Source: Moraxellaceae bacterium (GTDB lineage Bacteria > Pseudomonadota > Gammaproteobacteria > Pseudomonadales > Moraxellaceae). Taken from it: a DNA stretch of 16,532 nucleotides. Where the stretch lies: positions 1 through 16,532 of the forward strand of contig JAJNDL010000016.1 in the NCBI GenBank assembly GCA_021156385.1, given 5' to 3'. Positions within the stretch are counted from its first letter, which is position 1, and each line of letters opens with the position of its first letter. Shown here piece after piece: positions 1 through 7,776 of the stretch. Both the position numbers and the translations under genes were made by a program. Below the pieces are notes generated by a model, which saw nothing but the letters and a program-made list of their open reading frames with translations, was not told the DNA's origin and ran no database searches.

Positions 1-98
1 ATCACCACCTCGCGGCCCAGCTCGCCGGCACCGCAGAACAGCACGCGCGTGGCGCCGGGGGCAAACGGTGTCCCCAGCGTGAATGCGGCATCACTCAT
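1..98 (-). CDS. purT: PurT, formate-dependent GAR transformylase (5' end only)
   Basis: Only the first 32 codons are in the window; the gene runs off the left edge. PurT makes formylglycinamide ribonucleotide from GAR, formate and ATP in purine biosynthesis in the cytoplasm. The visible N-terminus reads MSDAAFTLGTPFAPGATRV and continues LFCGAGELGREVVI. This matches the family's opening, in which a short TLLGT-type lead is followed by the first beta strand and the glycine-rich GSGELGKE loop of the ATP-grasp preATP fold. The start ATG overlaps the end of the upstream gene in the run ATGAGTGA, where the upstream TGA lies inside the purT start region, so the two are probably translationally coupled. 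Identification from about 32 residues is firm because the glycine loop and spacing are characteristic, but the catalytic domain cannot be checked. Confidence 0.88.
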   Translation of the reverse strand, partial: MSDAAFTLGTPFAPGATRVLFCGAGELGREVV

Positions 99-1533
99 GT
101 ACAACTTCCTTCTTTGCGTTCGTGCCGGCCACGCGGGCGGCGGCAGCATTCTTCTCGACCCAGGGCTTCATGCGTTCCATCACCACCAGCTGCACGATCA
201 GGCTGCCGGCCTGGTCGATGTAGGGCAGGTGCGTAGACATGCGCGAGACCAGGCGCAGCACCAGTGGCGCCTCCTCGCCGACCTCGTGCGCCACGGAGAT
301 CAGCATCAGGCTGTCGGCGCTGCCGGGCAGGCCGTGCCATTCGCTGGCACCGCGCAACTGGGCCAGCTCGCCGGCGGTGCGCACGAATTCGAGGCGGTTC
401 GGCGCCATCCAGGTATTGGTCACGTCGAGGTCGATGGCGAAGCGGATGATGAGCAGGGCGAACTTCACGGTGAGGTCGAGGTCGACCTGCTGGCCGCGCT
501 CCTTCACGCCGACGTCGTCCAGTTCCTTCAGCACCTCGGGCAGGCGTTCGTACTGCGTGGCGAGCGTGCGCACGCTGGCGGCCGGCGCCCCCATGCGCGT
601 GGCCACGGAGACGTAGCGCAGTGTTTTCGGCTTGCCCGCCGGTGCGGCAGCGGCCTCCGGCTCCATGACGGCGACATGGCCGTTGGCAGACAGCCGCTCG
701 ATCAGGCCGCGCAGGCGCTCCAGCGACTGCATGCCCTGCGGGCGTGTCTCCCCGGGCTGCGGTGGCAGCGTGCTGAAAGTGCGCCGCACCGGCTCCACGG
801 CCAGCATGGGAAAGAGGTAGAGGTTGACCACGCGCAGCTCGGGATAGGCCTCCAGCAGCTTGCGTGCGAAGAAGCTCTTCAGCTCCAGGCGGTCCCAGTA
901 GGTGAACACCGCCAGACTCTGCTTCTCGTTCAGCGGCAGGAACTCCCAGCGGCCCACGACCGGTTGATCGGCGAGCTCGTCGGTCATGCCGCCCAGCATG
1001 GCGATCAGCGACTCGGCCTTGCCGTCGACCAGCAGCACGGACAGGCTGCCGTCGGCCTCGAAGCGCTGCTTGGTGCGGACATCGACCGTGAACGTGGCCA
1101 GTGCCGGCAGCGGCACCTCGATGCGGAAGCGCGCCAGCTGGTTGGGCCCGTCCATGGACACCACCTCCGACTCGGGCATGAGCGGGAACAGGTTCTTGTA
1201 GCCGGCGATATCCTGAAGGCGGCGGCGCAGCGTGGCGGCGGGCAGGTCGACACGAGCCACGGCGGAGATGAAGCGTGCGCGCGGATAACTGCGCGGTCCC
1301 TTGGCGCTGGGGATGACGATGTCGCGCTCGGCATGCGGGAACATCAGCACCCGTCTGCCGATGGCAGGGCCGAGTTCGCGCGCGCTGATGCCGGCGTCGG
1401 CCAGGTACGGCGCCGGATTGTTCCAGTCCGCCATCATCCAGGGCTGCACCGGGGCTGCCTTGGCCGCCCAGGCCGGCATCGCCTGGACCAGCAGCACGGC
1501 CAGGAGCGAAAGCATTCTCGTGATTGTTTTCAT
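91..1533 (-). CDS. Exported protein with two START/SRPBCC-like domains
   Basis: A 480-residue protein of unknown function. The start at 1533 has a good ribosome site (GGAAGG, about 6 bases upstream) and opens a clear signal peptide: MKTITRM, a hydrophobic stretch, then an AWA-type cleavage site near residue 23. Longer in-frame starts would bury it. The mature protein appears to contain two related modules, about residues 83-250 and 304-460. Each opens with a strand, a PAA-S/T-LR helix with an aromatic-Leu-Pro turn (YKNLFPLMPESEVV; YERLPEVLKELDDVGV), and then alternating strands ending in a C-terminal helix. This is the layout of polyketide-cyclase/START-like ligand-binding folds. No cysteine is visible. 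It lies last before purT in a probable operon with the Nudix and gamma-CA genes and overlaps purT by 8 bases. Lipid or other hydrophobic ligand binding in the periplasm is inference; the fold assignment is by eye. Confidence 0.8.
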   Translation of the reverse strand: MKTITRMLSLLAVLLVQAMPAWAAKAAPVQPWMMADWNNPAPYLADAGISARELGPAIGRRVLMFPHAERDIVIPSAKGPRSYPRARFISAVARVDLPAATLRRRLQDIAGYKNLFPLMPESEVVSMDGPNQLARFRIEVPLPALATFTVDVRTKQRFEADGSLSVLLVDGKAESLIAMLGGMTDELADQPVVGRWEFLPLNEKQSLAVFTYWDRLELKSFFARKLLEAYPELRVVNLYLFPMLAVEPVRRTFSTLPPQPGETRPQGMQSLERLRGLIERLSANGHVAVMEPEAAAAPAGKPKTLRYVSVATRMGAPAASVRTLATQYERLPEVLKELDDVGVKERGQQVDLDLTVKFALLIIRFAIDLDVTNTWMAPNRLEFVRTAGELAQLRGASEWHGLPGSADSLMLISVAHEVGEEAPLVLRLVSRMSTHLPYIDQAGSLIVQLVVMERMKPWVEKNAAAARVAGTNAKKEVVHE

Positions 1534-1577
1534 CTGTCCTTCCCTGCCGTTCCTGTCCGGAGTCCGGCGTTGTAAAC

Positions 1578-1596
1578 CGCCCGTCTTCTGCGGGCG
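1578..1596 (-). other. Intra-operon hairpin (possible weak terminator or processing site)
   Basis: Six perfect GC pairs (CGCCCG and CGGGCG) flank a 7-base loop in the 76-base gap between the gamma-CA gene and the START-like gene. Read on the minus strand, the hairpin is followed by GTTTAC, a poor U-tract, so full termination is unlikely. Attenuation or mRNA processing inside the operon is possible. Confidence 0.3.
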
Positions 1597-1609
1597 TGGT
1601 GGCGCCACA

Positions 1610-2131
<522 letters not shown>

Positions 2132-2142
2132 GCGGTGCAGCC

Positions 2143-2769
2143 TCAGGCGGCCGAGCCCTGGTCCGTGCTCGGCACGAACAGGGCAGGCCAGCGGAAATCG
2201 ATCTGGTGGTCGTACACGCGGTGCACGAGGTCGACGATCATGGCGGCGGTCAGCCCCCAGATCACATAGTCGCTGAAGTTGAAGCTGGGCACGGTGATGT
2301 CCTGGCCCATGAAGCGCACGCGGTGCGTGTAGGCTGGCGCCTCGGTCAGGAAGAAGGCCAGGGGCACGCGGAACACGCTCTCGATCTCGTCGGGGTTCAG
2401 CACCAGCGGCGCATCGTCCGGCACCATCCCGACGATGGGCTGCACGCGCAGGCCGAGCCGGGACGTGAAGGCGTCGAGTTCACCGATGATCTCCACGCTG
2501 TGCTCGGCCAGGCCGATCTCCTCGCGGCTCTCGCGCAACGCCGTCGCGATGATGGAAGTGTCTTCCGGATCGCACTTGCCGCCCGGAAAGGCCACTTCGC
2601 CGGCATGCGAGGTCATGTGGCTGGCCCGCCGCGTCAGGATCAGCTCCGGCACCGGCGCGTCCGTGACCGGGATCAGCACGGCCGCGTCGATGCGGTCCGG
2701 GCTGGGCCGGTAGTCGCGCAGGCGGTCACGCAGGCGCGGCAGGAGCGGGAGGGCGTTATCGAGGGGCAT
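2143..2769 (-). CDS. nudL: Nudix hydrolase, CoA pyrophosphatase (NudL/YeaB) family
   Basis: A 208-residue cytoplasmic Nudix enzyme. Family members split CoA and its derivatives into 3',5'-ADP and 4'-phosphopantetheine, or act on related nucleotides. The Nudix box spans about residues 64-87 and ends REsREEIGL, with D at the position where E is usual, as is common in this subfamily. Just upstream is the CoA-pyrophosphatase signature [21 protein letters not shown] (about residues 44-64), in which one conserved Arg is replaced by Thr. The ATG at 2769 is chosen because homology to the family begins there (MPLDN, then LLPRLRDRL). An in-frame ATG 99 bases upstream would add residues unlike the family, and no strong ribosome site marks either. 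It is probably the first gene of the unit that continues into gamma-CA, the START-like gene and purT. The substrate is inferred from the family. Confidence 0.9.
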   Translation of the reverse strand: MPLDNALPLLPRLRDRLRDYRPSPDRIDAAVLIPVTDAPVPELILTRRASHMTSHAGEVAFPGGKCDPEDTSIIATALRESREEIGLAEHSVEIIGELDAFTSRLGLRVQPIVGMVPDDAPLVLNPDEIESVFRVPLAFFLTEAPAYTHRVRFMGQDITVPSFNFSDYVIWGLTAAMIVDLVHRVYDHQIDFRWPALFVPSTDQGSAA

Positions 2770-2915
2770 GCTGGGTCTCGGCTGGCATGCTCGCAGTGTA
2801 GCGATTCGGACCGGGCCGCCACAGTGTCGCATGAGTCGATTTCCGTAATCCTTCCGGCCAATCGTCACCGGACCGGTAACTCCCGGTCTCTTGCCTCCCG
2901 GTCTGCCTGGCCGCG

Positions 2916-2945
2916 CTGACGGCCAGCCGACCCCGGCCTTATACT
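2916..2945 (+). promoter_or_regulatory. Predicted sigma-70 promoter of the zinc-ribbon Nudix gene
   Basis: CTGACG (4 of 6 to the -35 consensus) at 2916-2921 and TATACT (5 of 6 to the -10) at 2940-2945 are separated by 18 bases. Transcription would start near 2952, about 20 bases before the ATG at 2974. It lies in the 204-base gap between two divergent Nudix genes. Prediction from consensus only. Confidence 0.5.
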
Positions 2946-2973
2946 GCCCGCCACGCCATCACCGGACTCCGCC

Positions 2974-3534
2974 ATGAACTTCTGCAGCCACTGCGGCCAG
3001 CCCGTCGCCCACCGCATCCCCGAGGGCGATTCGCGACTGCGCTACGTCTGCGACAACTGCAAGACGGTGCATTACCAGAACCCCAAGGTGGTCTGCGGCT
3101 GCCTGCCGGTCTGGCAGGACAGCGTCCTGCTCTGCCGCCGCGCCATCGAGCCGCGCCGCGGCTTCTGGACTCTGCCGGCCGGCTTCATGGAGAACGGCGA
3201 GACCACGCCCGAGGCCGCCGCCCGCGAGACCCGCGAGGAAGCCGCCGCCGAGGTCGCCATCGGCGAGCCCTACGCCCTCTTCAACATCCGCCACATCAAC
3301 CAGGTCTACCTGATGTTCCGCGCCACGCTTACGGACGGCGTGTTCGGTGTTGGCGAAGAGAGCCTGGAGTGCCGGCTCTTCACCGAAGACGAAATCCCCT
3401 GGGACGAGCTCGCCTTCCCCACCATTGCCCGTACTCTCAAGTACTACTTCGAAGACCGGAAAGGCGGCACCTTTCCTTTCCGCATGCGCGACATCGAGCT
3501 GGATTTCCGCCGCAGCGAGACGGTGAAACCCTAG
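2974..3534 (+). CDS. Nudix hydrolase with N-terminal zinc ribbon
   Basis: A 186-residue cytoplasmic protein. It opens with a four-cysteine zinc ribbon (C4-xx-C7 and C26-xx-C29, followed by HYQNPK), of the kind seen before the Nudix domain of NADH pyrophosphatases and ADP-ribose-type Nudix enzymes. The Nudix box starts at G70 (GFMENGE) and continues to the catalytic helix RETREE (residues 84-89), so the metal-binding glutamates are present. The near-invariant Gly after the EE pair is Ala here (REEAAAEV). The C-terminal half (IRHINQVYLMFRA, then an acidic DEIPWDELAF loop) is usual for this uncharacterised family. The gene stands alone behind its own likely promoter and ends at a bidirectional terminator. 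It may hydrolyse a nucleoside diphosphate derivative such as NADH, ADP-ribose or FAD; the sequence does not settle which. Confidence 0.93.
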   Translation: MNFCSHCGQPVAHRIPEGDSRLRYVCDNCKTVHYQNPKVVCGCLPVWQDSVLLCRRAIEPRRGFWTLPAGFMENGETTPEAAARETREEAAAEVAIGEPYALFNIRHINQVYLMFRATLTDGVFGVGEESLECRLFTEDEIPWDELAFPTIARTLKYYFEDRKGGTFPFRMRDIELDFRRSETVKP

Positions 3535-3619
3535 CGCCGCCTTTGTAGATCGTGCTGGAGCCCGACCACCACGCTGGACATGCGTGCGGTCGCCGGGCTG
3601 CAGCCAGGCCTGCGAAACA

Positions 3620-3647
3620 AAAAAGCCCGGCGATTGCCGGGCTTTTT
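3620..3647. terminator. Bidirectional intrinsic terminator
   Basis: A near-perfect hairpin: AAAAAGCCCGGC (3620-3631), loop GATT, GCCGGGCTTTTT (3636-3647). The GC stem is flanked by A and T runs, so it works on both strands. It sits between the convergent Nudix gene (ends 3534) and the SDR gene (ends 3667). Confidence 0.9.
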
Positions 3648-3666
3648 CATGACGTACCGCCGCGGC

Positions 3667-4434
3667 TCATTTCGGCTGCATGCGGATGGCGCCATCGATG
3701 CGGATGGTCTCGCCGTTGAGGAAGGCATTCTCGACGATGTGCACGGCAAGCTTCGCGTATTCCTCGGGATGGCCGAGGCGCTTGGGGAACTGCGTCATCT
3801 CGATCAGCGGCAGTTTCACGGAATCCGGCGAAGCATTCATCAGCGGCGTGTTGAAGATACCCGGCGCGATGGTGTTCACGCGCACGCCGATGGTGGCGAG
3901 GTCGCGCGCCATCGGCAGCGTCATGCCGACCACGGCACCCTTGGAGGCGGAATAGGCGACCTGGCCGATCTGGCCGTCGAAGGCCGCCACCGAAGCCGTA
4001 TTGATGATGACGCCGCGCTCGTTGTCCGCGTTGCCCTCGTTCTTCTGCATCTCCGCGGCAGCGAGGCGCGCCACGTTGAAGGTGCCGATCAGGTTGACGG
4101 TGATCACCTTGCTGAACACCTCGAGCGAATGCGGGCCGTTCTTGCCCACGGTACGCATGGCCGAGCCGATGCCGGCGCAGTTCACGGCGATGTGGATGGC
4201 GCCGAATTTCTGCATCACCTGCGCGATGCCGGCCTGCACCGAGGCCTCGTCGGCCACGTTCACGCGCGCGAACAGCGCATTAGCCCCGAGCCGTGCGGCC
4301 AGCGCCTGGCCCTGCTCCTCGTTGAGGTCGAAGATCGCGACTTTCGCGCCGCGTGCGGCATAGGCCTCGGCCGTGGCCAGGCCCAGCCCGGAAGCGCCGC
4401 CGGTGATGACGGCAACCTTGCTGGAAAGCTCCAT
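3667..4434 (-). CDS. NAD-dependent short-chain dehydrogenase, 3-hydroxyacyl-CoA dehydrogenase type II (HSD17B10-like)
   Basis: A 255-residue classical SDR. The Rossmann glycine motif TGGASGLG is at residues 11-18. D36 at the end of the second strand predicts NAD rather than NADP. The NCAG motif is at 85-88, and the catalytic set N114, S148, Y161 and K165 (YSASK) is complete. The pattern [19 protein letters not shown], the long insertion before [18 protein letters not shown], and the end [15 protein letters not shown] resemble bacterial homologues of mitochondrial type II 3-hydroxyacyl-CoA dehydrogenase. Those proteins oxidise 3-hydroxyacyl-CoA or 2-methyl-3-hydroxybutyryl-CoA in fatty acid and isoleucine breakdown. 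The start has a good ribosome site (AAGGA, 7 bases upstream). No other fatty-acid gene is adjacent. It is preceded by its own predicted promoter and ends at the bidirectional terminator. The SDR family is certain; the exact substrate is family inference. Confidence 0.93.
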   Translation of the reverse strand: MELSSKVAVITGGASGLGLATAEAYAARGAKVAIFDLNEEQGQALAARLGANALFARVNVADEASVQAGIAQVMQKFGAIHIAVNCAGIGSAMRTVGKNGPHSLEVFSKVITVNLIGTFNVARLAAAEMQKNEGNADNERGVIINTASVAAFDGQIGQVAYSASKGAVVGMTLPMARDLATIGVRVNTIAPGIFNTPLMNASPDSVKLPLIEMTQFPKRLGHPEEYAKLAVHIVENAFLNGETIRIDGAIRMQPK

Positions 4435-4476
4435 GGGTATGTCCTTCTCGTTGAGTCGTGTCGTGGAAGCCGGGCG

Positions 4477-4506
4477 AGGATAACAAAGCCCTTTCCGGCT
4501 TGTCAG
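4477..4506 (-). promoter_or_regulatory. Predicted sigma-70 promoter of the SDR gene
   Basis: On the minus strand CTGACA (5 of 6 to the -35; plus-strand positions 4501-4506) and TATCCT (4 of 6 to the -10; 4477-4482) are separated by 18 bases. Transcription would start near 4470, leaving a leader of about 35 bases to the ATG at 4434. It suggests the SDR is not solely dependent on read-through from dgt. Confidence 0.45.
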
Positions 4507-4553
4507 GCCGAACGCCGGGCCCTTGAGGACCGGCGCCGGCGCAGGGCAACGCC

Positions 4554-5930
4554 TCAGAGGATACCGACGCCGGAGATCTCGCGCGCCAGCGTGGCGGCGA
4601 AGTTGTCCGTCATGCCGCCAATGTAGTCCAGCACCTTCATGTAGGCGCAGTACTGGCTCTCGCCCGGCTGCAGCGGCCGCTCGAGCAGTGCCAGCTGCGT
4701 CTTCTCGCGCGTGGTGAGGTCGCGGCCGCCACGTTCGACGAAGGCATGCGCGTCGGGAATCAGCGCATCCAGCAGCAGGCGCAGGCAGGGATAGGCCGCC
4801 ACTTCCTTCACCACCTTGCTGCGGTGGCGGTAGACGCGCTGGCTGGCCAGTTCCTTGGCATCGTTGAGGAGCTTGCTGATGGCAGGATCGACCAGGGCCA
4901 CGAGATCCTTGGCCGGGAATTCGCCGGCGAGCAGGGCGTCATGGTGGCGCATGAAGGTATCGGCCACCGCGCTCACGCAGTGGCCTATCACCATGCCGCG
5001 CAGCGCGGCACAGCGCTGGCGGTCGTCGCGGATGGCCATGAGCTTGTCGAGCTCGACGAAGGGGCCGAGCAGCGCCTCGAAGACCCGCACGTCGAGGATG
5101 CCCATCTCCACCGCGTCCTCGAGGTCGAGGATGGCGTAGCAGATGTCGTCGGCCGCCTCCATCAGGTAGGAGAGCGGATGCCGTGCCCACTGGTGGCGGC
5201 CCTTGCGGAGCAGGCCGAGTTCCGCGGCCACCGCCTCGAAGTAGGGCAGCTCGGCCTGGTAGATATTGAACTTGCCGCGCCGCGCCCTGCCCTCTGCCAC
5301 GGGCTCGGCATCGGCCGTCCAGGGATACTTGATCAGCGCGCCGATGCTGGCGGCGGTGAGACGCATGCCACCCTCGCCGTGGTACATCTCCAGCGTCGCC
5401 ACCATGCGCAGGCCGTGGGCGTTGCCCTCGTAGGTCTGCACGTCGAGCTTCTCGGCTGCGGTAAGCCCCGCGAGATACCGTGCATGCGCCGGATCGCGGA
5501 ACCAGTCGCGCAAGGCATCCTCGCCGGTGTGGCCGAAGGGCGGATTGCCGATGTCATGGGCGAGGCAGGCCACCTGCACCACGCTGCCTATATCGAAGGG
5601 GGTGAAGCCTGCCGGCAGGTGCCCGCCGGCCCGCAGCATCATGCCGACGCGGTTGCCGAGGCTGCGCCCCACGCTCGCCACTTCCACGGAGTGCGTGAGG
5701 CGGTTGTGCGTGTGGTCGTTGACCGCGAGCGGATGCACCTGGGTCTTGCGGCCGAGGCGGCGGAAGGCGGAGGAGAACACGACGCGGTCATGGTCGATGT
5801 GGAAGTCGGTGCGCAGGCCGCTCTCGATGTCGCTGCTGGCCGATGCCTTGCCGGGCGTGATCTGCCCGTCCTTCAGCTTGAAACGCCGGGTGGAAAGCAG
5901 CTGCTGCCACTGCATGCGCGAAGAATCCAT
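4554..5930 (-). CDS. dgt: Deoxyguanosinetriphosphate triphosphohydrolase (dGTPase), HD domain
   Basis: A 458-residue cytoplasmic enzyme that hydrolyses dGTP (or other dNTPs in some family members) to the nucleoside and tripolyphosphate, helping to tune dNTP pools. The N-terminal family signature [17 protein letters not shown], followed by [17 protein letters not shown], is at residues 49-89. The HD metal site is complete: H80, H125 and D126 ([17 protein letters not shown]), with the second His of the FGH motif at 133. The C-terminus (about residue 435 onward) has the usual [11 protein letters not shown] end. Its length fits the type-2 dGTPases of proteobacteria and is shorter than the E. coli enzyme. 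The ATG at 5930 has a GGACGGACAG upstream run; an internal ATG five codons later has none. A promoter is predicted just upstream, and the preceding lipoprotein gene ends at a strong terminator, so dgt is probably transcribed on its own. Confidence 0.95.
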   Translation of the reverse strand: MDSSRMQWQQLLSTRRFKLKDGQITPGKASASSDIESGLRTDFHIDHDRVVFSSAFRRLGRKTQVHPLAVNDHTHNRLTHSVEVASVGRSLGNRVGMMLRAGGHLPAGFTPFDIGSVVQVACLAHDIGNPPFGHTGEDALRDWFRDPAHARYLAGLTAAEKLDVQTYEGNAHGLRMVATLEMYHGEGGMRLTAASIGALIKYPWTADAEPVAEGRARRGKFNIYQAELPYFEAVAAELGLLRKGRHQWARHPLSYLMEAADDICYAILDLEDAVEMGILDVRVFEALLGPFVELDKLMAIRDDRQRCAALRGMVIGHCVSAVADTFMRHHDALLAGEFPAKDLVALVDPAISKLLNDAKELASQRVYRHRSKVVKEVAAYPCLRLLLDALIPDAHAFVERGGRDLTTREKTQLALLERPLQPGESQYCAYMKVLDYIGGMTDNFAATLAREISGVGIL

Positions 5931-5959
5931 GGGCTGTCCGTCCGCTGAGAGTTTTCGGG

Positions 5960-5988
5960 AAAGTAGCGGATGGCCGCAGCGCGGACAA
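5960..5988 (-). promoter_or_regulatory. Predicted sigma-70 promoter of dgt
   Basis: On the minus strand TTGTCC (4 of 6; plus positions 5983-5988) and TACTTT (3 of 6; 5960-5965) are 17 bases apart. The predicted start near 5953 would leave a leader of about 23 bases. Position downstream of a strong terminator supports a promoter somewhere here; the box match itself is moderate. Confidence 0.38.
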
Positions 5989-6007
5989 GCGCGCCTGCCG
6001 GCGCCGC

Positions 6008-6039
6008 AAAAACGACAGGGGAGCCGATCGGCTCCCCTG
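6008..6039 (-). terminator. Intrinsic terminator of the DUF2846 lipoprotein gene
   Basis: A perfect 24-base palindrome occupies 6016-6039: arms CAGGGGAGCCGA and its complement, with no separate loop. Read on the minus strand it is followed by TCGTTTTT. This is a strong terminator 17 bases beyond the stop of the lipoprotein gene, insulating dgt from it. Confidence 0.85.
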
Positions 6040-6055
6040 CTTCGTCACGCGTCGC

Positions 6056-6877
6056 TCAGCGGCCGCTGGCGATGTTCCACCAGCGCTTCTTCGGTTTCTC
6101 GCGCGGCGCGGCCAGCGGATTCTCCTGGCTCGCCAGCGCGCGACGCATTTCCTCGTCGGTGCTCAGCTCGCCGGGGATGGTGCTGGTGGCATCCAGGCTG
6201 GCCTTGTCCACGGGACGGGCATCGGCGTAGAAGTCGAACGGTGCCCACTGCGGCTGCTGGTCCGCCAGCAACACGTTGCCGACCCCCATGAAGCGCGCCT
6301 GCGCGACTTCGGAACGCCCCTGGCTGTCGGGCATCTGCTGCAGCGGACCGATCACGATCAGCGGCGCATTCTTCGCACGCTTCTTCGGGCCCGGCTTTTC
6401 CTCGTCATAGCGGAAGTAGTAGCTGCGGCCGCCTTCGAACGTCACGTCGGTTTCGAAGATGGTCGTCAGGTAGAAGAAGGAGAGCGGGCGCTTGGCGCTG
6501 AAGTAGTAGGTACTGGCCGGCACTTCGAACCAGAAATAGGAGCCGCTCTTCAGGCCGGAGATGAACTTGCCGTTCATGAAGAAGCCGGGCGCCTGGATCT
6601 CGGCGTCGTTCCAGGAACTCTGCGGGCGGTAGACGTAGACGATGGCGTTGCGCGAATCGGTCGGAATCACGGGCTTGAAGAAGGCGCCCTTGGCCGGAAA
6701 GAGGAAGCTGCCCCAGACCAGCGGCTTGAAGGTCGAGGTATCGACCATCGTGTTCACCGAATCGCGGATCTGCGGGGTCTTGGGATTGCTGAAAGGATTC
6801 AGCAGGAATTGCGGATTGGCGCAGGCGGCAAGGAAGAGAGCCAGTCCCGCCCCGAACAGGGCCTTGAGGTGCCGCAT
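6056..6877 (-). CDS. Outer-membrane lipoprotein, DUF2846-like
   Basis: A 273-residue predicted lipoprotein. The signal peptide MRHLKALFGAGLALF ends in the lipobox LAAC, giving lipidated C19 followed by A-N, a +2 residue that permits outer-membrane sorting. The centre (about residues 80-150) has the DUF2846 pattern: AIVYVYRPQSSW, then FFMNGKFISGLKSGSYFWFEV, and VTFEGGRSYYFRYDEE. This is a small beta-rich domain of unknown function. The C-terminal third is polar and low in predicted order, ending in a basic EKPKKRW stretch. A second in-frame ATG lies two codons upstream at 6883; the GAGGT ribosome site is only 2 bases from it but 8 bases from 6877, so 6877 is preferred. It is divergent from can and ends in a strong terminator, so it is monocistronic. 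Function unknown; envelope location is secure. Confidence 0.88.
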   Translation of the reverse strand: MRHLKALFGAGLALFLAACANPQFLLNPFSNPKTPQIRDSVNTMVDTSTFKPLVWGSFLFPAKGAFFKPVIPTDSRNAIVYVYRPQSSWNDAEIQAPGFFMNGKFISGLKSGSYFWFEVPASTYYFSAKRPLSFFYLTTIFETDVTFEGGRSYYFRYDEEKPGPKKRAKNAPLIVIGPLQQMPDSQGRSEVAQARFMGVGNVLLADQQPQWAPFDFYADARPVDKASLDATSTIPGELSTDEEMRRALASQENPLAAPREKPKKRWWNIASGR

Positions 6878-6988
6878 GTTCATCTACCTCGGATTCTTGT
6901 TGTTTTCCCTTGGGCGGCCGAGCCGGCGGACCAGGGTTGGTGGCCGAAGGATACCCTGAAAATCCGGGCCCCGGCAGGGGTCCCGTCA

Positions 6989-7013
6989 GTGCCTGTAGCA
7001 TGGTGGCAGGCAC
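6989..7013. repeat. Inverted repeat upstream of can
   Basis: GTGCCTG (6989-6995) and CAGGCAC (7007-7013) form a perfect 7-base dyad with an 11-base spacer in the 180-base gap between the divergent lipoprotein and can genes. A weak -10-like CATACT lies at 7024-7029. The dyad could be an operator or chance; no regulator site is recognised. Confidence 0.3.
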
Positions 7014-7057
7014 CGGGCTTTGTCATACTGCGGGCCGTATTCTCCAAGGATGCCGCC

Positions 7058-7708
7058 ATGCTGGAAGAACTTTTTCGTAACAATCGCGCCTGGGCCGAGC
7101 GCATCAAGGCCGAGGACCCCGACTTCTTCGCCAAGCTGGCCCGGCAGCAGACTCCCCAGTTCCTCTGGATCGGCTGTGCCGACTCCCGGGTACCCGCCAA
7201 TGAGATCATGGGACTGTTGCCCGGCGAGGTCTTTGTACATCGCAATGTGGCCAACCTGGTCATCCATACCGACATGAACTGCCTGTCGGTGCTGCAGTAC
7301 GCCGTGGAAGTGCTCAAGGTGAAGCACATCCTGGTGACCGGCCACTACGGCTGTGGCGGCGTCCAGGCCGCCCTGCAGGACCGCGAGTTCGGTCTCATCG
7401 ACAACTGGCTGCGCCACATCAAGGACGTCTACCGCCTGTACGAGGGCGAGTTCGACGGCCTGGACGAGCAGCAGCGGCTCAACCTGCTCTGTGAACTCAA
7501 CGTCGCCGAACAGGTTACCAACGTCTGCCACACCACCATCGTCCAGAACGCCTGGCGCCGCGGCGAGAAACTTTCCGTGCACGGCTTCATCTACAGCCTG
7601 GACGACGGCATCCTGAAGGACCTCGGCGTCAACTTCAGCAGCCCCGAGGAGCTGGCCCCCATCTACCAGATCCGCCGCCGCTCCGACCACCTCAGGCGCC
7701 CGTCCTGA
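7058..7708 (+). CDS. can: Beta-class carbonic anhydrase, type II (Can)
   Basis: A 216-residue cytoplasmic enzyme interconverting CO2 and bicarbonate, which supplies bicarbonate to carboxylases and carbamoyl-phosphate synthase. The zinc ligands C40, H96 and C99 and the catalytic pair D42/R44 (CADSRVP; HYGCGG) are present. W37, R62 and Y81 match the triad that forms the inhibitory bicarbonate site of type II beta enzymes such as E. coli Can and the Haemophilus enzyme, so bicarbonate-dependent allostery is expected. Resemblance to E. coli Can is high throughout (FLWIGC, GEVFVHRNVANLVIHTD, NCLSVLQYAVEVL, LCELNV-EQV), and the length is nearly equal. The ATG at 7058 has AAGGA exactly 7 bases upstream; the longer open frame before it lies in the intergenic region. 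The arginase-family gene follows 67 bases later with no terminator between, so they may share a transcript. Confidence 0.97.
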   Translation: MLEELFRNNRAWAERIKAEDPDFFAKLARQQTPQFLWIGCADSRVPANEIMGLLPGEVFVHRNVANLVIHTDMNCLSVLQYAVEVLKVKHILVTGHYGCGGVQAALQDREFGLIDNWLRHIKDVYRLYEGEFDGLDEQQRLNLLCELNVAEQVTNVCHTTIVQNAWRRGEKLSVHGFIYSLDDGILKDLGVNFSSPEELAPIYQIRRRSDHLRRPS

Positions 7709-7761
7709 GCCGGTCCCGCCCCAGCACAGGCATTCCGCGGCATATCGACTAGCCTCTAGCG

Positions 7762-7776
7762 TAAGGAGGTTCCTTA
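7762..7776 (+). promoter_or_regulatory. Full-length Shine-Dalgarno inside a small hairpin at the arginase start
   Basis: TAAGGAGGT (7762-7770) is a nine-base match to the 16S anti-Shine-Dalgarno, 5 bases before the ATG at 7776. TAAGGA (7762-7767) is the exact reverse complement of TCCTTA (7771-7776), whose last A is the first base of the start codon, leaving a 3-base GGT loop. The ribosome site and start codon could therefore pair with each other. The stem is short and AU-rich, so it may only modulate initiation. Confidence 0.6.

Noticed and set aside
49..1575. Long plus-strand open frame (508 codons) antisense to the START-like gene
   Set aside because: Its translation is rich in His, Gln, Arg and Ala with no family pattern. 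It mirrors the GC-rich third positions of the minus-strand gene, which has a ribosome site, signal peptide and domain structure.
3580..4626. Plus-strand open frame (348 codons) across the SDR gene
   Set aside because: Antisense to a complete, motif-perfect SDR and running through the bidirectional terminator; low-complexity composition.
4746..5948. Plus-strand open frame (400 codons) across dgt
   Set aside because: Antisense shadow of dgt in GC-rich DNA; no ribosome site or recognisable domain.
6016..6039. 24-base perfect palindrome as an operator or origin-type site
   Set aside because: It is followed by a T-run on the minus strand just after a stop codon, so an intrinsic terminator explains it fully.
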